64,000 nucleotides of DNA, taken from assembly GCA_003612585.1 (NCBI GenBank), contig RAZH01000001.1, positions 310,001 to 374,000 on the forward strand. Direction: 5' to 3'. The translations under genes were made by a program, and so were the position numbers. The DNA comes from a bacterium 1XD42-54. GTDB lineage: Bacteria > Bacillota > Clostridia > Lachnospirales > Lachnospiraceae. This document shows, in pieces, positions 10,515 to 21,081 of this stretch. Position 1 is the first letter of the stretch, and every line of letters begins with the position of its first letter. The notes below the pieces were generated by a model, which saw only the letters and a program-made list of their open reading frames with translations, did no database searches and was not told the DNA's origin.

Positions 10515-12383
10515 TCATTTTTTGTTATAAATACGGTCCGCGTCGCGCTTTTTCACCTTGCAGATTTTCCGGTCATACGTGTACAGGCCATTGATCTCTT
10601 CTTCCACATCGCACACCTGCGTATATACGGCTCCTGCAAGTCCCTCCTGCTCCAGCGCGCGTATCTGTTTCTGGAGCTGCACAAAAGCCTCCGCAAACTC
10701 TTCCACGTTCTGATAAGAGCGATATCCATAAGAAACGCTTGCATACATGTGGCCCGGAACCGGACAGGAATACCCTCCATATTCCGAGAGCACAAAAGGA
10801 CGCCTGCCTTTCTGTACCCGAAGCGGCCGGAAATAATTGTGGACACTCCGAATATCCCCGCCTCCCTGGTCAAACCAGCCGCTTGCATGGTCCACCAGAC
10901 GCGTAGGATCTTCACGTTTTATTTTTTTAGTCACGCGCAGCGCGTCAAACTGTCCCCAACCTTCATTAAACGGCACCCACATGCCGATACAGGGACAATT
11001 ATAGAGCTGCATCACTGCCGCAATACATTCCTCCAGCCACTGCGCGCGGGCCTGTTTATCAGTCCTTGCGAAAAAACTGTAATGGCTGTCCTTCACCTGC
11101 GTGCCCGCAGGCGGCAACACGGTCGGCAGATAGCACAGGCGTTTCAAATCCAGTGGTCCGCCTCCGTTTACCATATCCTGCCACACCAGCATGCCGATAC
11201 GGTCACAGTGATAATACCAGCGCATCGGTTCAATCTTCACGTGTTTGCGTAACATATTAAAACCAAGCTCTTTCATCTTGGTAATATCGAATACCATCGC
11301 CTCGTCACAGGGCGGCGTGTACAGGCTCTCCGGCCAGTACCCCTGGTCAAGTACCCCGTTCACAAAATATGGCTTATTATTCAAAAACAGCCGTGCAATC
11401 CCGTTTTTATCGTGCCCTGTCGAAAATTTACGCAGAGCAAAATAGCTTCTTATCGTGTCCTCACCCGCACGAATCACCAGATCATACAAAAAAGGATCCT
11501 CGGGGCTCCACACATGAACCTCCGGCAGCGTAATCACCGTCGTTGCCATTACCTTTTCAATCTGCTCTCCTGCATATACGCTGCATCTGCCCTCTGCCCC
11601 TCTTTCCGCCGCCACAAACGACGATGCCGGAATCTGGTGCAGATAAGAACTCCACCTGCCGCTGACCAGCACCGCCACATCCAGCGGCTCCGTCATCGTC
11701 AGCTCCAGCTTCACCTCTCCCTCATCAAACCGAGGCGTAATCTTTATATTCTCGATATAATTTTCCGGAACCCATTCCAGCCACACAGTCTGCCAGATGC
11801 CGCTTACTGCCGTATAAAACATTCCCTCCGGAGCCAGCGTCTGCTTTCCGCGTGCCGCCTGGCCCTTGTCCGTATCGTCCTGCACACGTACCCAGATCGT
11901 ATTCTTTCCCTCATGCAGCTGCTCTGTCACATCAAATGTAAAGGACAGATATCCTCCTCTGTGTCCGCCCAGAAGCTTTCCGTTCCACCAGACAATACAT
12001 CGCTCATCCACTGCCCCAAAATGCAGCAAAAGACGCTTGCCTTTTGGAACCTCCGGAATCTCCACACTACGAAAATACCAGAGGTATTCCCCTGGATGCA
12101 GCTTTTTCCCAACTCCGGACCGGCTGCTTTCCGGCGCAAACGGCACCAGAATCCTGCCGTCAAAATTCTCCGGTCTGTTTCCCTTTTTTGTAAATGCGTA
12201 ATGCCAGTGCCCATTCAAACAAATCCACTCACTGCGCTGCATCTGCGGCCTTGGATACTCCTTTGGTACCGCCTCCGATGCCGCCTGCTCACTCCAGACG
12301 GTCTGCAACTCATATGTTCTTTTCTTTTTCTTCTGTCCCGCCTTTGCCGCTGTCAGGGCATCCAATATGCGCATTCTGCTCAC
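10515..12383 (-). CDS. Glycoside hydrolase family 2 protein
   Basis: GH2 sugar-binding, Ig-like and TIM-barrel pattern (LGGHRGGYLSFTFDVT; FVNGVLDQGYWPE; MWVPFNEGWGQFD acid/base; VLSEYGGYS nucleophile). Confidence 0.9.
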   Translation of the reverse strand: MSRMRILDALTAAKAGQKKKKRTYELQTVWSEQAASEAVPKEYPRPQMQRSEWICLNGHWHYAFTKKGNRPENFDGRILVPFAPESSRSGVGKKLHPGEYLWYFRSVEIPEVPKGKRLLLHFGAVDERCIVWWNGKLLGGHRGGYLSFTFDVTEQLHEGKNTIWVRVQDDTDKGQAARGKQTLAPEGMFYTAVSGIWQTVWLEWVPENYIENIKITPRFDEGEVKLELTMTEPLDVAVLVSGRWSSYLHQIPASSFVAAERGAEGRCSVYAGEQIEKVMATTVITLPEVHVWSPEDPFLYDLVIRAGEDTIRSYFALRKFSTGHDKNGIARLFLNNKPYFVNGVLDQGYWPESLYTPPCDEAMVFDITKMKELGFNMLRKHVKIEPMRWYYHCDRIGMLVWQDMVNGGGPLDLKRLCYLPTVLPPAGTQVKDSHYSFFARTDKQARAQWLEECIAAVMQLYNCPCIGMWVPFNEGWGQFDALRVTKKIKREDPTRLVDHASGWFDQGGGDIRSVHNYFRPLRVQKGRRPFVLSEYGGYSCPVPGHMYASVSYGYRSYQNVEEFAEAFVQLQKQIRALEQEGLAGAVYTQVCDVEEEINGLYTYDRKICKVKKRDADRIYNKK

Positions 12384-12560
12384 TCCTTCTCCCTCAGTTC
12401 AGGGGCTACCCCAAAATCGGTATTTTGGTAACAGTTCCCTCGCTACCAACAGTATAAATCATTTCTTCTCATGAACCAAGTAGATTCTTAAGATTTAAGA
12501 TAATCTTTATGAATTTAAAAAAATGCTATACTGGTTTCTTTTTCTTTTTGCCATAATAAA

Positions 12561-12597
12561 AGGCCTTCTATGAACTAGATTTTATCATAGAAGACCT
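12561..12597 (-). terminator. Rho-independent terminator downstream of the 12656 gene
   Basis: 13-nt arms AGGCCTTCTATGA / TCATAGAAGACCT (one mismatch), followed on the minus strand by TTTTATT. Confidence 0.65.
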
Positions 12598-12655
12598 GAT
12601 ATTCAAACTTTTACAGACTTTTTTCACAGTCTTTGTTTAAATAAATATTTTTAAA

Positions 12656-13477
12656 CTATTTGTAACTATTTAAAATTTCTCCAACTGCCTTTTCCACCGT
12701 ATCAAATTGTGCATACCCATCCAGATACAGACAGATATTCCCCTCCTCACCAATCAACAAAACATCCTTATCAAAAGGATCTTCCATCTCACTGGCGATA
12801 CGCAGCAATTCTTCTTTCTCTGACTCTTCACCAATCAAGACGATACGTTGTATTCTACCGCTTTCCTGTTTCAGCAGCTTGAGTATATCCGGAATAGAAT
12901 CCTCCGTCTTTTCCTGCTGTACGGACAAATATCCCATTCCATGATCGAAGACGTTTTGGAGCAGTTCGTCTGAGACATCCTTATTAAAAATCAGGAGACC
13001 AAAAGAATCTGTTTCTGGAAACGCAAATTTTATTTTCGTTTCTGCTTCTTTTTCCGGATTCTCTTTCGCTTTTACAGACACAAGCCCGACATTGTTCAGC
13101 TCATCATTTGTCCCCAGCGTAATGCCAAATATCACCTCATTTTTCTCATAGCTTAAAGTAAAATTGGCAGACATAAGCGTCTCGTTTTCTACATAATTCA
13201 CGTCTGTCACTTCCAGAACCGATCCGTAGCTGTTTTCCAGGGAAAGCCACAAATTCTCCAGGGAAGAAGGATATCCCCCTAACGCCCCTACAAGTTCCAA
13301 ACTGCATTCCTCAAACACAGCGTCATAATCTTTTTCCAGAAAATCCTGCATAATCGAGACTGCTTTCTTTTCAGTCGCATTTTCTGCAGGTAAATCCAAT
13401 TCCAATGCCAACCCGGAGATTGGTATCAGCAGACTGAAAACTATACTTCCTACATAACTCATTTTTTTCAAAAACAC
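12656..13477 (-). CDS. Secreted DUF3887-like protein
   Basis: N-terminal signal peptide; KKAVSIMQDFLEKDYDAVFEECS resembles the DUF3887 region. Confidence 0.5.
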   Translation of the reverse strand: MFLKKMSYVGSIVFSLLIPISGLALELDLPAENATEKKAVSIMQDFLEKDYDAVFEECSLELVGALGGYPSSLENLWLSLENSYGSVLEVTDVNYVENETLMSANFTLSYEKNEVIFGITLGTNDELNNVGLVSVKAKENPEKEAETKIKFAFPETDSFGLLIFNKDVSDELLQNVFDHGMGYLSVQQEKTEDSIPDILKLLKQESGRIQRIVLIGEESEKEELLRIASEMEDPFDKDVLLIGEEGNICLYLDGYAQFDTVEKAVGEILNSYK

Positions 13478-13609
13478 GTTCTATCCCTCTTCCTCTAGAT
13501 AAACCAGAACTAAAATTTTTGCAATCCTACACAAACATTTATTTTCAGGTATCTAATATGCCGGCAGAATATGAATACATTTCCAGCAATATTCTGCCGA
13601 CTTTCTCGC

Positions 13610-16600
13610 TTATTTTGCAAAAGCGTCAATCTCAGCCAACTGAATAGTACCGTCCTCTGTATGTGGCGTCGCATTAAACATATAGATCCGTATTCGATCC
13701 GTAGTAACTGTATCAAAGGAAAGGCTAGTTGCTTTCAGACTTTCTTCTGCAAAAGTTATCTCTGTATTTGCCGCCGCTTTCCAACTCATTCCATCCCAGT
13801 AGTATACCTTAATATCTCCTGGAAGCGATGCGATACGCGGAGCCATCGTATTCATACTATAATAACCCGCATCCTCTATCACATCCGGAAGTGTTTCCCC
13901 GATAACAAAGTACAGATCCATAGCGTTCAGGGTCTGATATTCCTCCCAGGTAAACTCAATATACGTATCCTCCAAAGATGTATCACCTGCCACCATAATA
14001 TCATAGTTGAGTGACGTGGAGTTCTTTACCCGGTTGTCCCAGCAGGAGGCAAGATCTCCATCAAGCACATTTGCTATTTGTCTCGTTGAATTACTGGTAA
14101 AGCTAGCGGTAGAAGCGATGGAAAATGCGGATGCATCTAACAAATCTTTGCTTTCCTCATATGTTATATTGGCAGTAACCTTACAATCTGAGTATTCTAT
14201 CATCCCTTCCATACCGTTCCAGGTAACCTGTTCAAAACCTGTCAGCCCGTCTGAATAAGTAACTTTTACCCGTTTCGGTAAAACCGCCTCCGCTTCACCG
14301 TAAACTGTTAAGTTTACAGGCTCCACAGCTGTAATTTCATATACGACAATATTAGCTTTTGCCCCAAGATCAGAAACAATTTCATATTCTCCCGCTGCAC
14401 CGGTATCCGGTATATTCGGCCACTTGACGTTTACAGATGTTACGCTTCCATCACTATGAACTGCATTGATCTCCTCCGGAAGTTCAAGCTCTGCTCCGAC
14501 AGGAATGCGTATATCAACATCCTGATAGCCAATTACATCTTTGGAATCATCCTCTGTGGTAAAGAGATGAAGCGTACCAGTTTCCAGATCATCCCCATAT
14601 ACTTTTACAGTTACCTCTCCTGCCTCTTCAGACTGAAGTGCAATTTCCATCAAGCCCATGTGTGACGAATGTTCACTATAATAAGAGAACTGTGTTCCTC
14701 CGTATTTCCAAGCTTCATGTTCGCCCTGATAACCATTTGATACTCCGGCAATTTTCGCGCCTTCTGCCACAATCTTTAAATCTTTATCTGCATCACGGCA
14801 CAATACGCCGTTTTCATCCACGATGGATGCCGTAACATAAATCATTCCGTCGCCATCGCTCTTCATTGCGTTCTTGTCTGCTTCCAGTTCAATGGATTTT
14901 GGCGCACTGTACGTATCAACCTCATATTCGGCTAGGGCGGTTCCATCCTCATCATAAGCAACCACTTTCAAATTCCCCGCTTCATACGGAACATCCCATG
15001 TCAGGTGAAGGTATCCGTATTCTCCGTTGGGGCTCAAATATCCGCCCGTATTTACGTCGCTGGTATTCGTTGCATCATCCGCCGTAGCTTCCATGGTCTC
15101 ATAATAATCAATACCAAAGGTTGTTGTCTTCTTTGCAAACTTTCGTACTCCCAATGATTCTCCGTTCAAAAACAGCTCTGCTTTCGGGCAATTCGTATAA
15201 ACTTCAACTAATACATCATCTCCATCGCTCCATACGTTCCAGTCATCCGGGACAATGTATGCCATTGGAGCATCCTCTTTATTTGTCCACTGACTCTGAA
15301 ACAGATAATACGAATCCTTAGGGAAACCGGCAAAGTCAACAAATCCATGATGACTAGTTGCGACCATATCAGGCTCATTCGGAATCTTTGGATCAATTCC
15401 TTCTCCCATATAATCAATACCGGTCCAGACAAACGTACCGCCATTTATATTTCCATAATCGCGAATATACTTCAAACCATATTCTCTAGTAGGCGATAAG
15501 GCAATCTCTCCATTATTGTAACCGCCACCGCCGACACGCCCCGCCGTATAATCTCTGCTAACCGTAAGTTCGCCAGCACCATAATAAGAACCTTTTGCAG
15601 TCAGCAAATGGAGTCCCTCTGTTTCACAGGTTGCCAGATTCGGGAACCATTCGCGAATTGCTTTCACAGTTTGCACAACACTGTACTGTGTTCCCAGAAC
15701 TCCGCCAATGCTTTCCAGATATTCTCCGACATTAATCCACTGTTCCCCATATGTTTCTCTCGTCGCTTCAACACCTCCGCGGAAAGCGTCCGTTGCCTGA
15801 CAAATTACATGATATGGGTCTACCTGGAGCGCTCTTTGCGCAAGACGAATCACTTCAGTATCTATGCCAAATTCCGGCTCCGGATTAAACTCTGCACCAT
15901 ACAGTTCGCGCAGGAGTTCTTCTGTCGCCCATTCCGGCTTTTCGTTCAGATTACGCAGCTCATTTGCTGTCGACCACATGATGATACATGGATTGTTTCG
16001 ATGACGCATAATCATTTCCTGAATATGCTGATCTCCCCAGCAGTACGGCGCTTCCTTATATTCACCATCAACGGCCAGCGTTACCTCTGGATATCCTCCA
16101 TCCGGTGTTCCCGCCCAGTCCACTGGAACCTCGTCATTAAACCATTTTCCCCAGTCATACGCACTCTTTCCGCCTGTTACATGGTCTGCACTCTCTTCAA
16201 GCACCATAACGCCCAGTTTATTACATGCATCTATAAATTCCTGGTTTTCCGGATTATGTGCTGTACGGATTGCATTCACGCCCATCTCTTTCATAATCCG
16301 GACTTTTCGCTCTAATGCATCCGGTTCAGAAACCGTCCCGATCATGCCGTTTTCGTGATGCAGATTGACTCCCTGGAGCAAAATATATTCGCCGTTAAGG
16401 GAAAATCCGTCGTTTGCGCTTACCTCAAACCATTTGAAACCAAAAGGTGTCGTATAGCAGTCCACTGCCTGATCTCCGTCAAACAATTCCACTACTGCTG
16501 TATAAAGATTCGGATTCTCACAATCCCACAATTCGGGATTCTCTACATGAACCGTCTGAAGAATTGACTGTTTCTCATTTGCTGAAACCGATACTCCCTC

Positions 16601-17524
16601 GGAGGTCCCTGTAATAAATACATCTCCTTTTTCATCGTACAGTGTTGTAACTATTTTTGCATCTGAGATATCCTTCACGGAATAGATTTCCGCTGTTACC
16701 TGCATTTCTGCACTTTGATCCTTCGGATACGTCTCACTGATTTCCGGTGTGGCAAGATAAACGCTATTGCGAACAAAACGGGTATCCGTATCTACCAAAA
16801 TACGAACAGGTCGATAAATTCCTCGCCCAGAGTACCATCTGCTGGAAGCCACCTTATCGGAGCACCTTACTGCAATCACATTTTCTTCCCCATACTTCAG
16901 ATACGGGCTGATGTCATAACAAAATCCCATATATCCGCTTGGGTATTCTCCAACCAGCTCACCGTTCACATAAACGGTCGAGTCCATATAAACTCCGTCG
17001 AACTCAACCGAAATCTTTTTGCCCTTTAATTCCTCCGGAACCATAAATGTTTTGCGGTAGAAGCCAACTCCTCCTGGCAGAAATCCTGCCCCTGCAGTCG
17101 TTTCACCATTTTCGCTACGATAACGGGCAAACTCAATCCCCCAGTCGTGTGGGACATCTACTGTCCTCCACCCACTGTCGTCAAAGTTTGGCTGGATCAT
17201 TTCCACTGTTGAAGGACCCTCTACCCCATCTTTTAATCCTTTTTTAATGGAAGTGTTTACTACTTTTCCTTCAGCATCCAGAGTTTCTTCTACAAAATCT
17301 GTTTTTACAGTAGACAAATAGAATTTCCAGTCAGAGGTAAAATCAATTTCTCCAAATTCAACCTCATCCAAGCTCTGGACTTCATATCCCGATTCATCAT
17401 ATGCTGCCGTTGCCAGGCCATTTTCTTCCGATGCCGTCAGCGCCAGTATATTTCCCGAGAACAATGTGGTGACCATAACTGCTGATGCCGTTAAAGCTGC
17501 TGTTTTCTTAAATTTTTTCAGCAT
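13610..17524 (-). CDS. Large secreted GH2 beta-galactosidase-like enzyme with Ig-like and F5/8-type C-terminal domains
   Basis: Signal peptide; VDVPHDWGIE, GVNLHHENGMIG, RTAHNPENQEFIDACNKLG, IIMWSTANELR, FVWTGIDYMGE. Bacterial Ig-like repeats and a discoidin-like C-terminus (NVLDGDLASCWDNR). Confidence 0.92.
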   Translation of the reverse strand: MLKKFKKTAALTASAVMVTTLFSGNILALTASEENGLATAAYDESGYEVQSLDEVEFGEIDFTSDWKFYLSTVKTDFVEETLDAEGKVVNTSIKKGLKDGVEGPSTVEMIQPNFDDSGWRTVDVPHDWGIEFARYRSENGETTAGAGFLPGGVGFYRKTFMVPEELKGKKISVEFDGVYMDSTVYVNGELVGEYPSGYMGFCYDISPYLKYGEENVIAVRCSDKVASSRWYSGRGIYRPVRILVDTDTRFVRNSVYLATPEISETYPKDQSAEMQVTAEIYSVKDISDAKIVTTLYDEKGDVFITGTSEGVSVSANEKQSILQTVHVENPELWDCENPNLYTAVVELFDGDQAVDCYTTPFGFKWFEVSANDGFSLNGEYILLQGVNLHHENGMIGTVSEPDALERKVRIMKEMGVNAIRTAHNPENQEFIDACNKLGVMVLEESADHVTGGKSAYDWGKWFNDEVPVDWAGTPDGGYPEVTLAVDGEYKEAPYCWGDQHIQEMIMRHRNNPCIIMWSTANELRNLNEKPEWATEELLRELYGAEFNPEPEFGIDTEVIRLAQRALQVDPYHVICQATDAFRGGVEATRETYGEQWINVGEYLESIGGVLGTQYSVVQTVKAIREWFPNLATCETEGLHLLTAKGSYYGAGELTVSRDYTAGRVGGGGYNNGEIALSPTREYGLKYIRDYGNINGGTFVWTGIDYMGEGIDPKIPNEPDMVATSHHGFVDFAGFPKDSYYLFQSQWTNKEDAPMAYIVPDDWNVWSDGDDVLVEVYTNCPKAELFLNGESLGVRKFAKKTTTFGIDYYETMEATADDATNTSDVNTGGYLSPNGEYGYLHLTWDVPYEAGNLKVVAYDEDGTALAEYEVDTYSAPKSIELEADKNAMKSDGDGMIYVTASIVDENGVLCRDADKDLKIVAEGAKIAGVSNGYQGEHEAWKYGGTQFSYYSEHSSHMGLMEIALQSEEAGEVTVKVYGDDLETGTLHLFTTEDDSKDVIGYQDVDIRIPVGAELELPEEINAVHSDGSVTSVNVKWPNIPDTGAAGEYEIVSDLGAKANIVVYEITAVEPVNLTVYGEAEAVLPKRVKVTYSDGLTGFEQVTWNGMEGMIEYSDCKVTANITYEESKDLLDASAFSIASTASFTSNSTRQIANVLDGDLASCWDNRVKNSTSLNYDIMVAGDTSLEDTYIEFTWEEYQTLNAMDLYFVIGETLPDVIEDAGYYSMNTMAPRIASLPGDIKVYYWDGMSWKAAANTEITFAEESLKATSLSFDTVTTDRIRIYMFNATPHTEDGTIQLAEIDAFAK

Positions 17525-17656
17525 GATTTTCTCCTTTTGCTCAGTCAATAAAATAAGTGATCAGTTAACGGAATTAAGGATATCATACGCCCTTTTTCAT
17601 CGATATAATTTTTGTAAGCATATATAACAGTATCGTCAGCTTTTCCCGCTGATTTC

Positions 17657-17685
17657 TTTACTAGCACCGGCTTTCATCGTATAAT
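17657..17685 (+). promoter_or_regulatory. Promoter TTTACT-N17-TATAAT for the HK-RR-SBP operon
   Basis: TATAAT at 17680-17685, 17-nt spacer from TTTACT, upstream of the ATG at 17721. Confidence 0.55.
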
Positions 17686-17720
17686 GCTATTAAATATTTT
17701 CCACATAAAAAGGAGTGTTT

Positions 17721-19460
17721 ATGAATTTCAGAAACCATACTAAAGCTGCCTTTTCCCGCCTTCGTATTAAGCACATTTTTTTAATTATTCTATTGATTAT
17801 TTCTGTCATTGCTGTGTTTGCGTTCTTCTGCGTCAGATCATTAACTTCTTCCCTAGCCTACCGGCAGATTGATAAAACCAATCAATCTGTTCTTTCTTTT
17901 GTATCTCAGAATCTGAATACATCTGTTTCACAAATTGATCAGGAATTTTACTATCTGTTGAACAGCAATCCGGATACTACTATACTTGAAACTATGTCTA
18001 CGGATTTTAATCATTTTCATGCCGCCTCCTCCCTTGTCCAGGCCATAAAACGTATTTATGAAAGCTCCGGGCTGCTCGAAATGGTATTTTTATATTCTCC
18101 CGCCGGAGAGACACCGGAGTATCTTCTGTACAGTGACCAATTATTCAGTGTTTCTGACAGTACCGTATTAAAAGAACACAGTATGAAACTTTGTGAGTCT
18201 TCTCTGTCCGGTTCGAAGCTTCCCAGTACAAGCTGGTTTAACCAGGAAATTAATGGGATACCTTATTTGACCAGAATCGTACGAATAGGACAGACGTTTT
18301 GCGGAGGTTTTATCCGTCTTTCGGCTTTGCTCGAGCAATTGAATACTCATTTCCGGGCCGTTGGTTCCTGCACAATCTTTTCCTCTGACGGACAATGGCT
18401 CTGCGGCGATCATACGTTTTCAGCCCAGGAAACAGTTTCTCTTTCTGATACTTTTACATTACTTCAGAAGGACCGTGAACAATATATTGTATCCGTTGCT
18501 ACCCCGCAATTATTGGATATCTGCATTGCGATGTATTTACCAGTAAGTCAACTTCCCGGATCCATTTTTCAAGACTATATTGACTTTATTTTTATCTGCT
18601 TCCTCCTGATCCTCCTGACTGTCCTGATCTATATTTGCTTTGTTTTAATGAACAGACCCTTTTTGTACCTGTCCAGAGCCATGCAGATTATTATTCAGGA
18701 TAATCCAAACTTTCGTATTGAAAAGAAATCCTATATCTATGAAGCGTCTCAAATTTATGACACCTTCAACCATATGTTGGACGAACTTGAACATCTTAAA
18801 TCCGAACTTTATGAGAAAGAAAAAGTCGTGAGACAGTTTTTACAGACACAGTTAAAGTCCCACTTTTTTCTAAACTGCTTAAATATTATTTATTCCATGG
18901 CACAAACCGGACGATACAATCTGATTCAGAAGCTGTCCATGTGCCTGGTCAAACATTTTCGCTATCTTTCGTTAAACAGCGAAGAACTCATTCCACTGCG
19001 CAAGGAACTCGAACATATAAATAACTACATGGAAATACAGCAGCTGCGTTTTCCGGGAAAAATCACATATCAGTGTAACATTAAAGAAACCCTGTATGAC
19101 TGCCCGATCCCGCTTCTTATGCTCCATACTTTTCTCGAAAATTCCGTCCAATATGGCCGTAATGACTCCGCTGTTTCATCCATTATTCTCTCTGCTGAAT
19201 TTGCACTGCATCAGGAGAAAAAAGGTATTCTCTTTATGATCCGGGATTGCGGAAAGGGATTTTCAGACGAATTACTTGCCTTTTATCGGCAAGAACATAC
19301 CCATGTCACTCCAGGCTATGAACATGGGATTGGTATTTTAAATATACAGAGCCGGCTACATTTTATTTATAAAGGGGATGAGTTCCTTGAAATCACAAAC
19401 CACGTATCTGGAGGAGCTCAAATCAAAATCTGGTTACCTATTGACAATAATTACACTTAA
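17721..19460 (+). CDS. Sensor histidine kinase (YesM-like)
   Basis: LKSHFFLNCLNIIYSMAQ, LHTFLENSVQYG, two TM segments; AAGGAG upstream. Confidence 0.9.
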   Translation: MNFRNHTKAAFSRLRIKHIFLIILLIISVIAVFAFFCVRSLTSSLAYRQIDKTNQSVLSFVSQNLNTSVSQIDQEFYYLLNSNPDTTILETMSTDFNHFHAASSLVQAIKRIYESSGLLEMVFLYSPAGETPEYLLYSDQLFSVSDSTVLKEHSMKLCESSLSGSKLPSTSWFNQEINGIPYLTRIVRIGQTFCGGFIRLSALLEQLNTHFRAVGSCTIFSSDGQWLCGDHTFSAQETVSLSDTFTLLQKDREQYIVSVATPQLLDICIAMYLPVSQLPGSIFQDYIDFIFICFLLILLTVLIYICFVLMNRPFLYLSRAMQIIIQDNPNFRIEKKSYIYEASQIYDTFNHMLDELEHLKSELYEKEKVVRQFLQTQLKSHFFLNCLNIIYSMAQTGRYNLIQKLSMCLVKHFRYLSLNSEELIPLRKELEHINNYMEIQQLRFPGKITYQCNIKETLYDCPIPLLMLHTFLENSVQYGRNDSAVSSIILSAEFALHQEKKGILFMIRDCGKGFSDELLAFYRQEHTHVTPGYEHGIGILNIQSRLHFIYKGDEFLEITNHVSGGAQIKIWLPIDNNYT

Positions 19461-19479
19461 AACAAGGAGGACATTTCTT

Positions 19480-21081
19480 ATGTTTCACGTTCTGGTCGTA
19501 GATGATGATACGTTTTCTGTCGAAGCAATATTATGCTCCATTCATTGGGATTTGCTTCACGTAGAACGTGTCTTTTCTGCCAGCAGCTTAAAAGAGGCCA
19601 AAAATATTTTCCTTCAGGAACAAATTGATGTGATGTTGTGTGATATCGAAATGCCTGGCGGAGATGGAATTGCGCTCATGACCTGGGTCAAAGAAAATTT
19701 TCCCCAAACCGTAAATCTCTTTTTAACATGCCACAGCGATTTCCACTATGCACGTGAGGCCGTCAGCCTCGGCGCTTTTGAATATTTATTGAAACCGATT
19801 GAATATGACAAGCTACAGCAATACCTGTTTCGCGCTCTTTCTGAATTTCAAAACCGCAGTGAACTTCTTTCTGGAAAAAAGAAATGGTTTTTTCATCATG
19901 AAATCATGGTCGACCGTTTTTGGCATGACCTGCTTTTGGAAAAATGTAATCCGTCGTTGGACTTTCTGCAGGAGGACGCTTTAAAAAAAGATATTGCCTT
20001 GTTGCTCGATGGCTATTATCTTCCAATCCTTATTACTATACAAAATTATACAAAATTACTTGACTCCTGGTACGGAAATGATATTGATTTTATCTTCCGA
20101 AATATTGCTTATGAGGTTCTCTCCATTCAGGATTTCTCATTATTCATTACTGCTACTTCAGATTCATGCAAAGTGCTTTTGTTTTGTTACCAGCCCAAAT
20201 ACAGCCTTGAGCAAAATGGAGCTCCTCAAATCCCCACGGAACTCTTTACGCTGATCCAAGATAAACTGTACAGTCTGATGGAAATCCTTACCTCTTACTT
20301 TCACGCTCAGGTTACCTCTAAAATAGGAACTCCCTCTACCCTGGAGCTTTTATCTACAGAATACCGCAATCTAATACAGGATTCTTCCTCTAAAGTCCTA
20401 CCAGGTCCTTCTTTGCATTATCCTCATCTTGTCAGACAGAAGGAATACTATCAGGATTCCAATCTGAATCTGTTGCTCAAGCAATGGTTGGATCTGGTCT
20501 TTTCCAATGAGCCGGGGAAACTGATTGTTTCATTCAATAATTACTGTTCAAAATACTTTCAAAATAGCCTCCGTATTTATGAATTACTGTTTCAGGTCAT
20601 ACTCATTGAATTATTAAAGAAAAATATAAATGTTTATACGATTTATACAGACAAACGGATCAAAACACCGGACCACCGGCTTGCTGCCATTGAAATCCCA
20701 GGTCAACTTCGTACCCTCTGTCTTATCATTCGTGAGAATCTTGGCGCTTTTACAACCGGCGAAACAGTAATTACACAAGTGCAGGATTATATTAAAAACC
20801 ATCTGATGCTTGATCTTTCCCGTGAGACCCTGGCAAAAAAGTTTTTTCTGAATCCAAATTATTTTTCCATGCTGTTTAAAAAGAAGACCGAAATTTCACT
20901 GCAGGATTATATTTTACAGGAGCGCATCAAAAAGGCCCGTTTTCTTCTGGATACAACAAAACTTTCTATCAGCGAAATCCACCAACAGATCGGGATTTCG
21001 AATAGTTCTTATTTTTCGAAAATCTTTAAACGGGAAACAGGTATGACTCCCATTCAATATAAAAGGAGGAACGAAAATTGA
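19480..21081 (+). CDS. Response regulator, REC + AraC HTH (YesN-like)
   Basis: VLVVDDDTFS, VMLCDIEMPGGDG, LLKPIEYDK; C-terminal FFLNPNYFSMLFKKKTEISLQDY. Start set at the ATG after AAGGAGG. Confidence 0.9.
   Translation: MFHVLVVDDDTFSVEAILCSIHWDLLHVERVFSASSLKEAKNIFLQEQIDVMLCDIEMPGGDGIALMTWVKENFPQTVNLFLTCHSDFHYAREAVSLGAFEYLLKPIEYDKLQQYLFRALSEFQNRSELLSGKKKWFFHHEIMVDRFWHDLLLEKCNPSLDFLQEDALKKDIALLLDGYYLPILITIQNYTKLLDSWYGNDIDFIFRNIAYEVLSIQDFSLFITATSDSCKVLLFCYQPKYSLEQNGAPQIPTELFTLIQDKLYSLMEILTSYFHAQVTSKIGTPSTLELLSTEYRNLIQDSSSKVLPGPSLHYPHLVRQKEYYQDSNLNLLLKQWLDLVFSNEPGKLIVSFNNYCSKYFQNSLRIYELLFQVILIELLKKNINVYTIYTDKRIKTPDHRLAAIEIPGQLRTLCLIIRENLGAFTTGETVITQVQDYIKNHLMLDLSRETLAKKFFLNPNYFSMLFKKKTEISLQDYILQERIKKARFLLDTTKLSISEIHQQIGISNSSYFSKIFKRETGMTPIQYKRRNEN

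Noticed and set aside
11412-12431. 339-aa plus-strand ORF
   Set aside because: Antisense to the GH2 gene; composition reflects the complementary strand.
12409-12434. CCCCAAAAT/ATTTTGG dyad upstream of the GH2 gene as an operator
   Set aside because: Short and imperfect; not enough support to call a regulator site.
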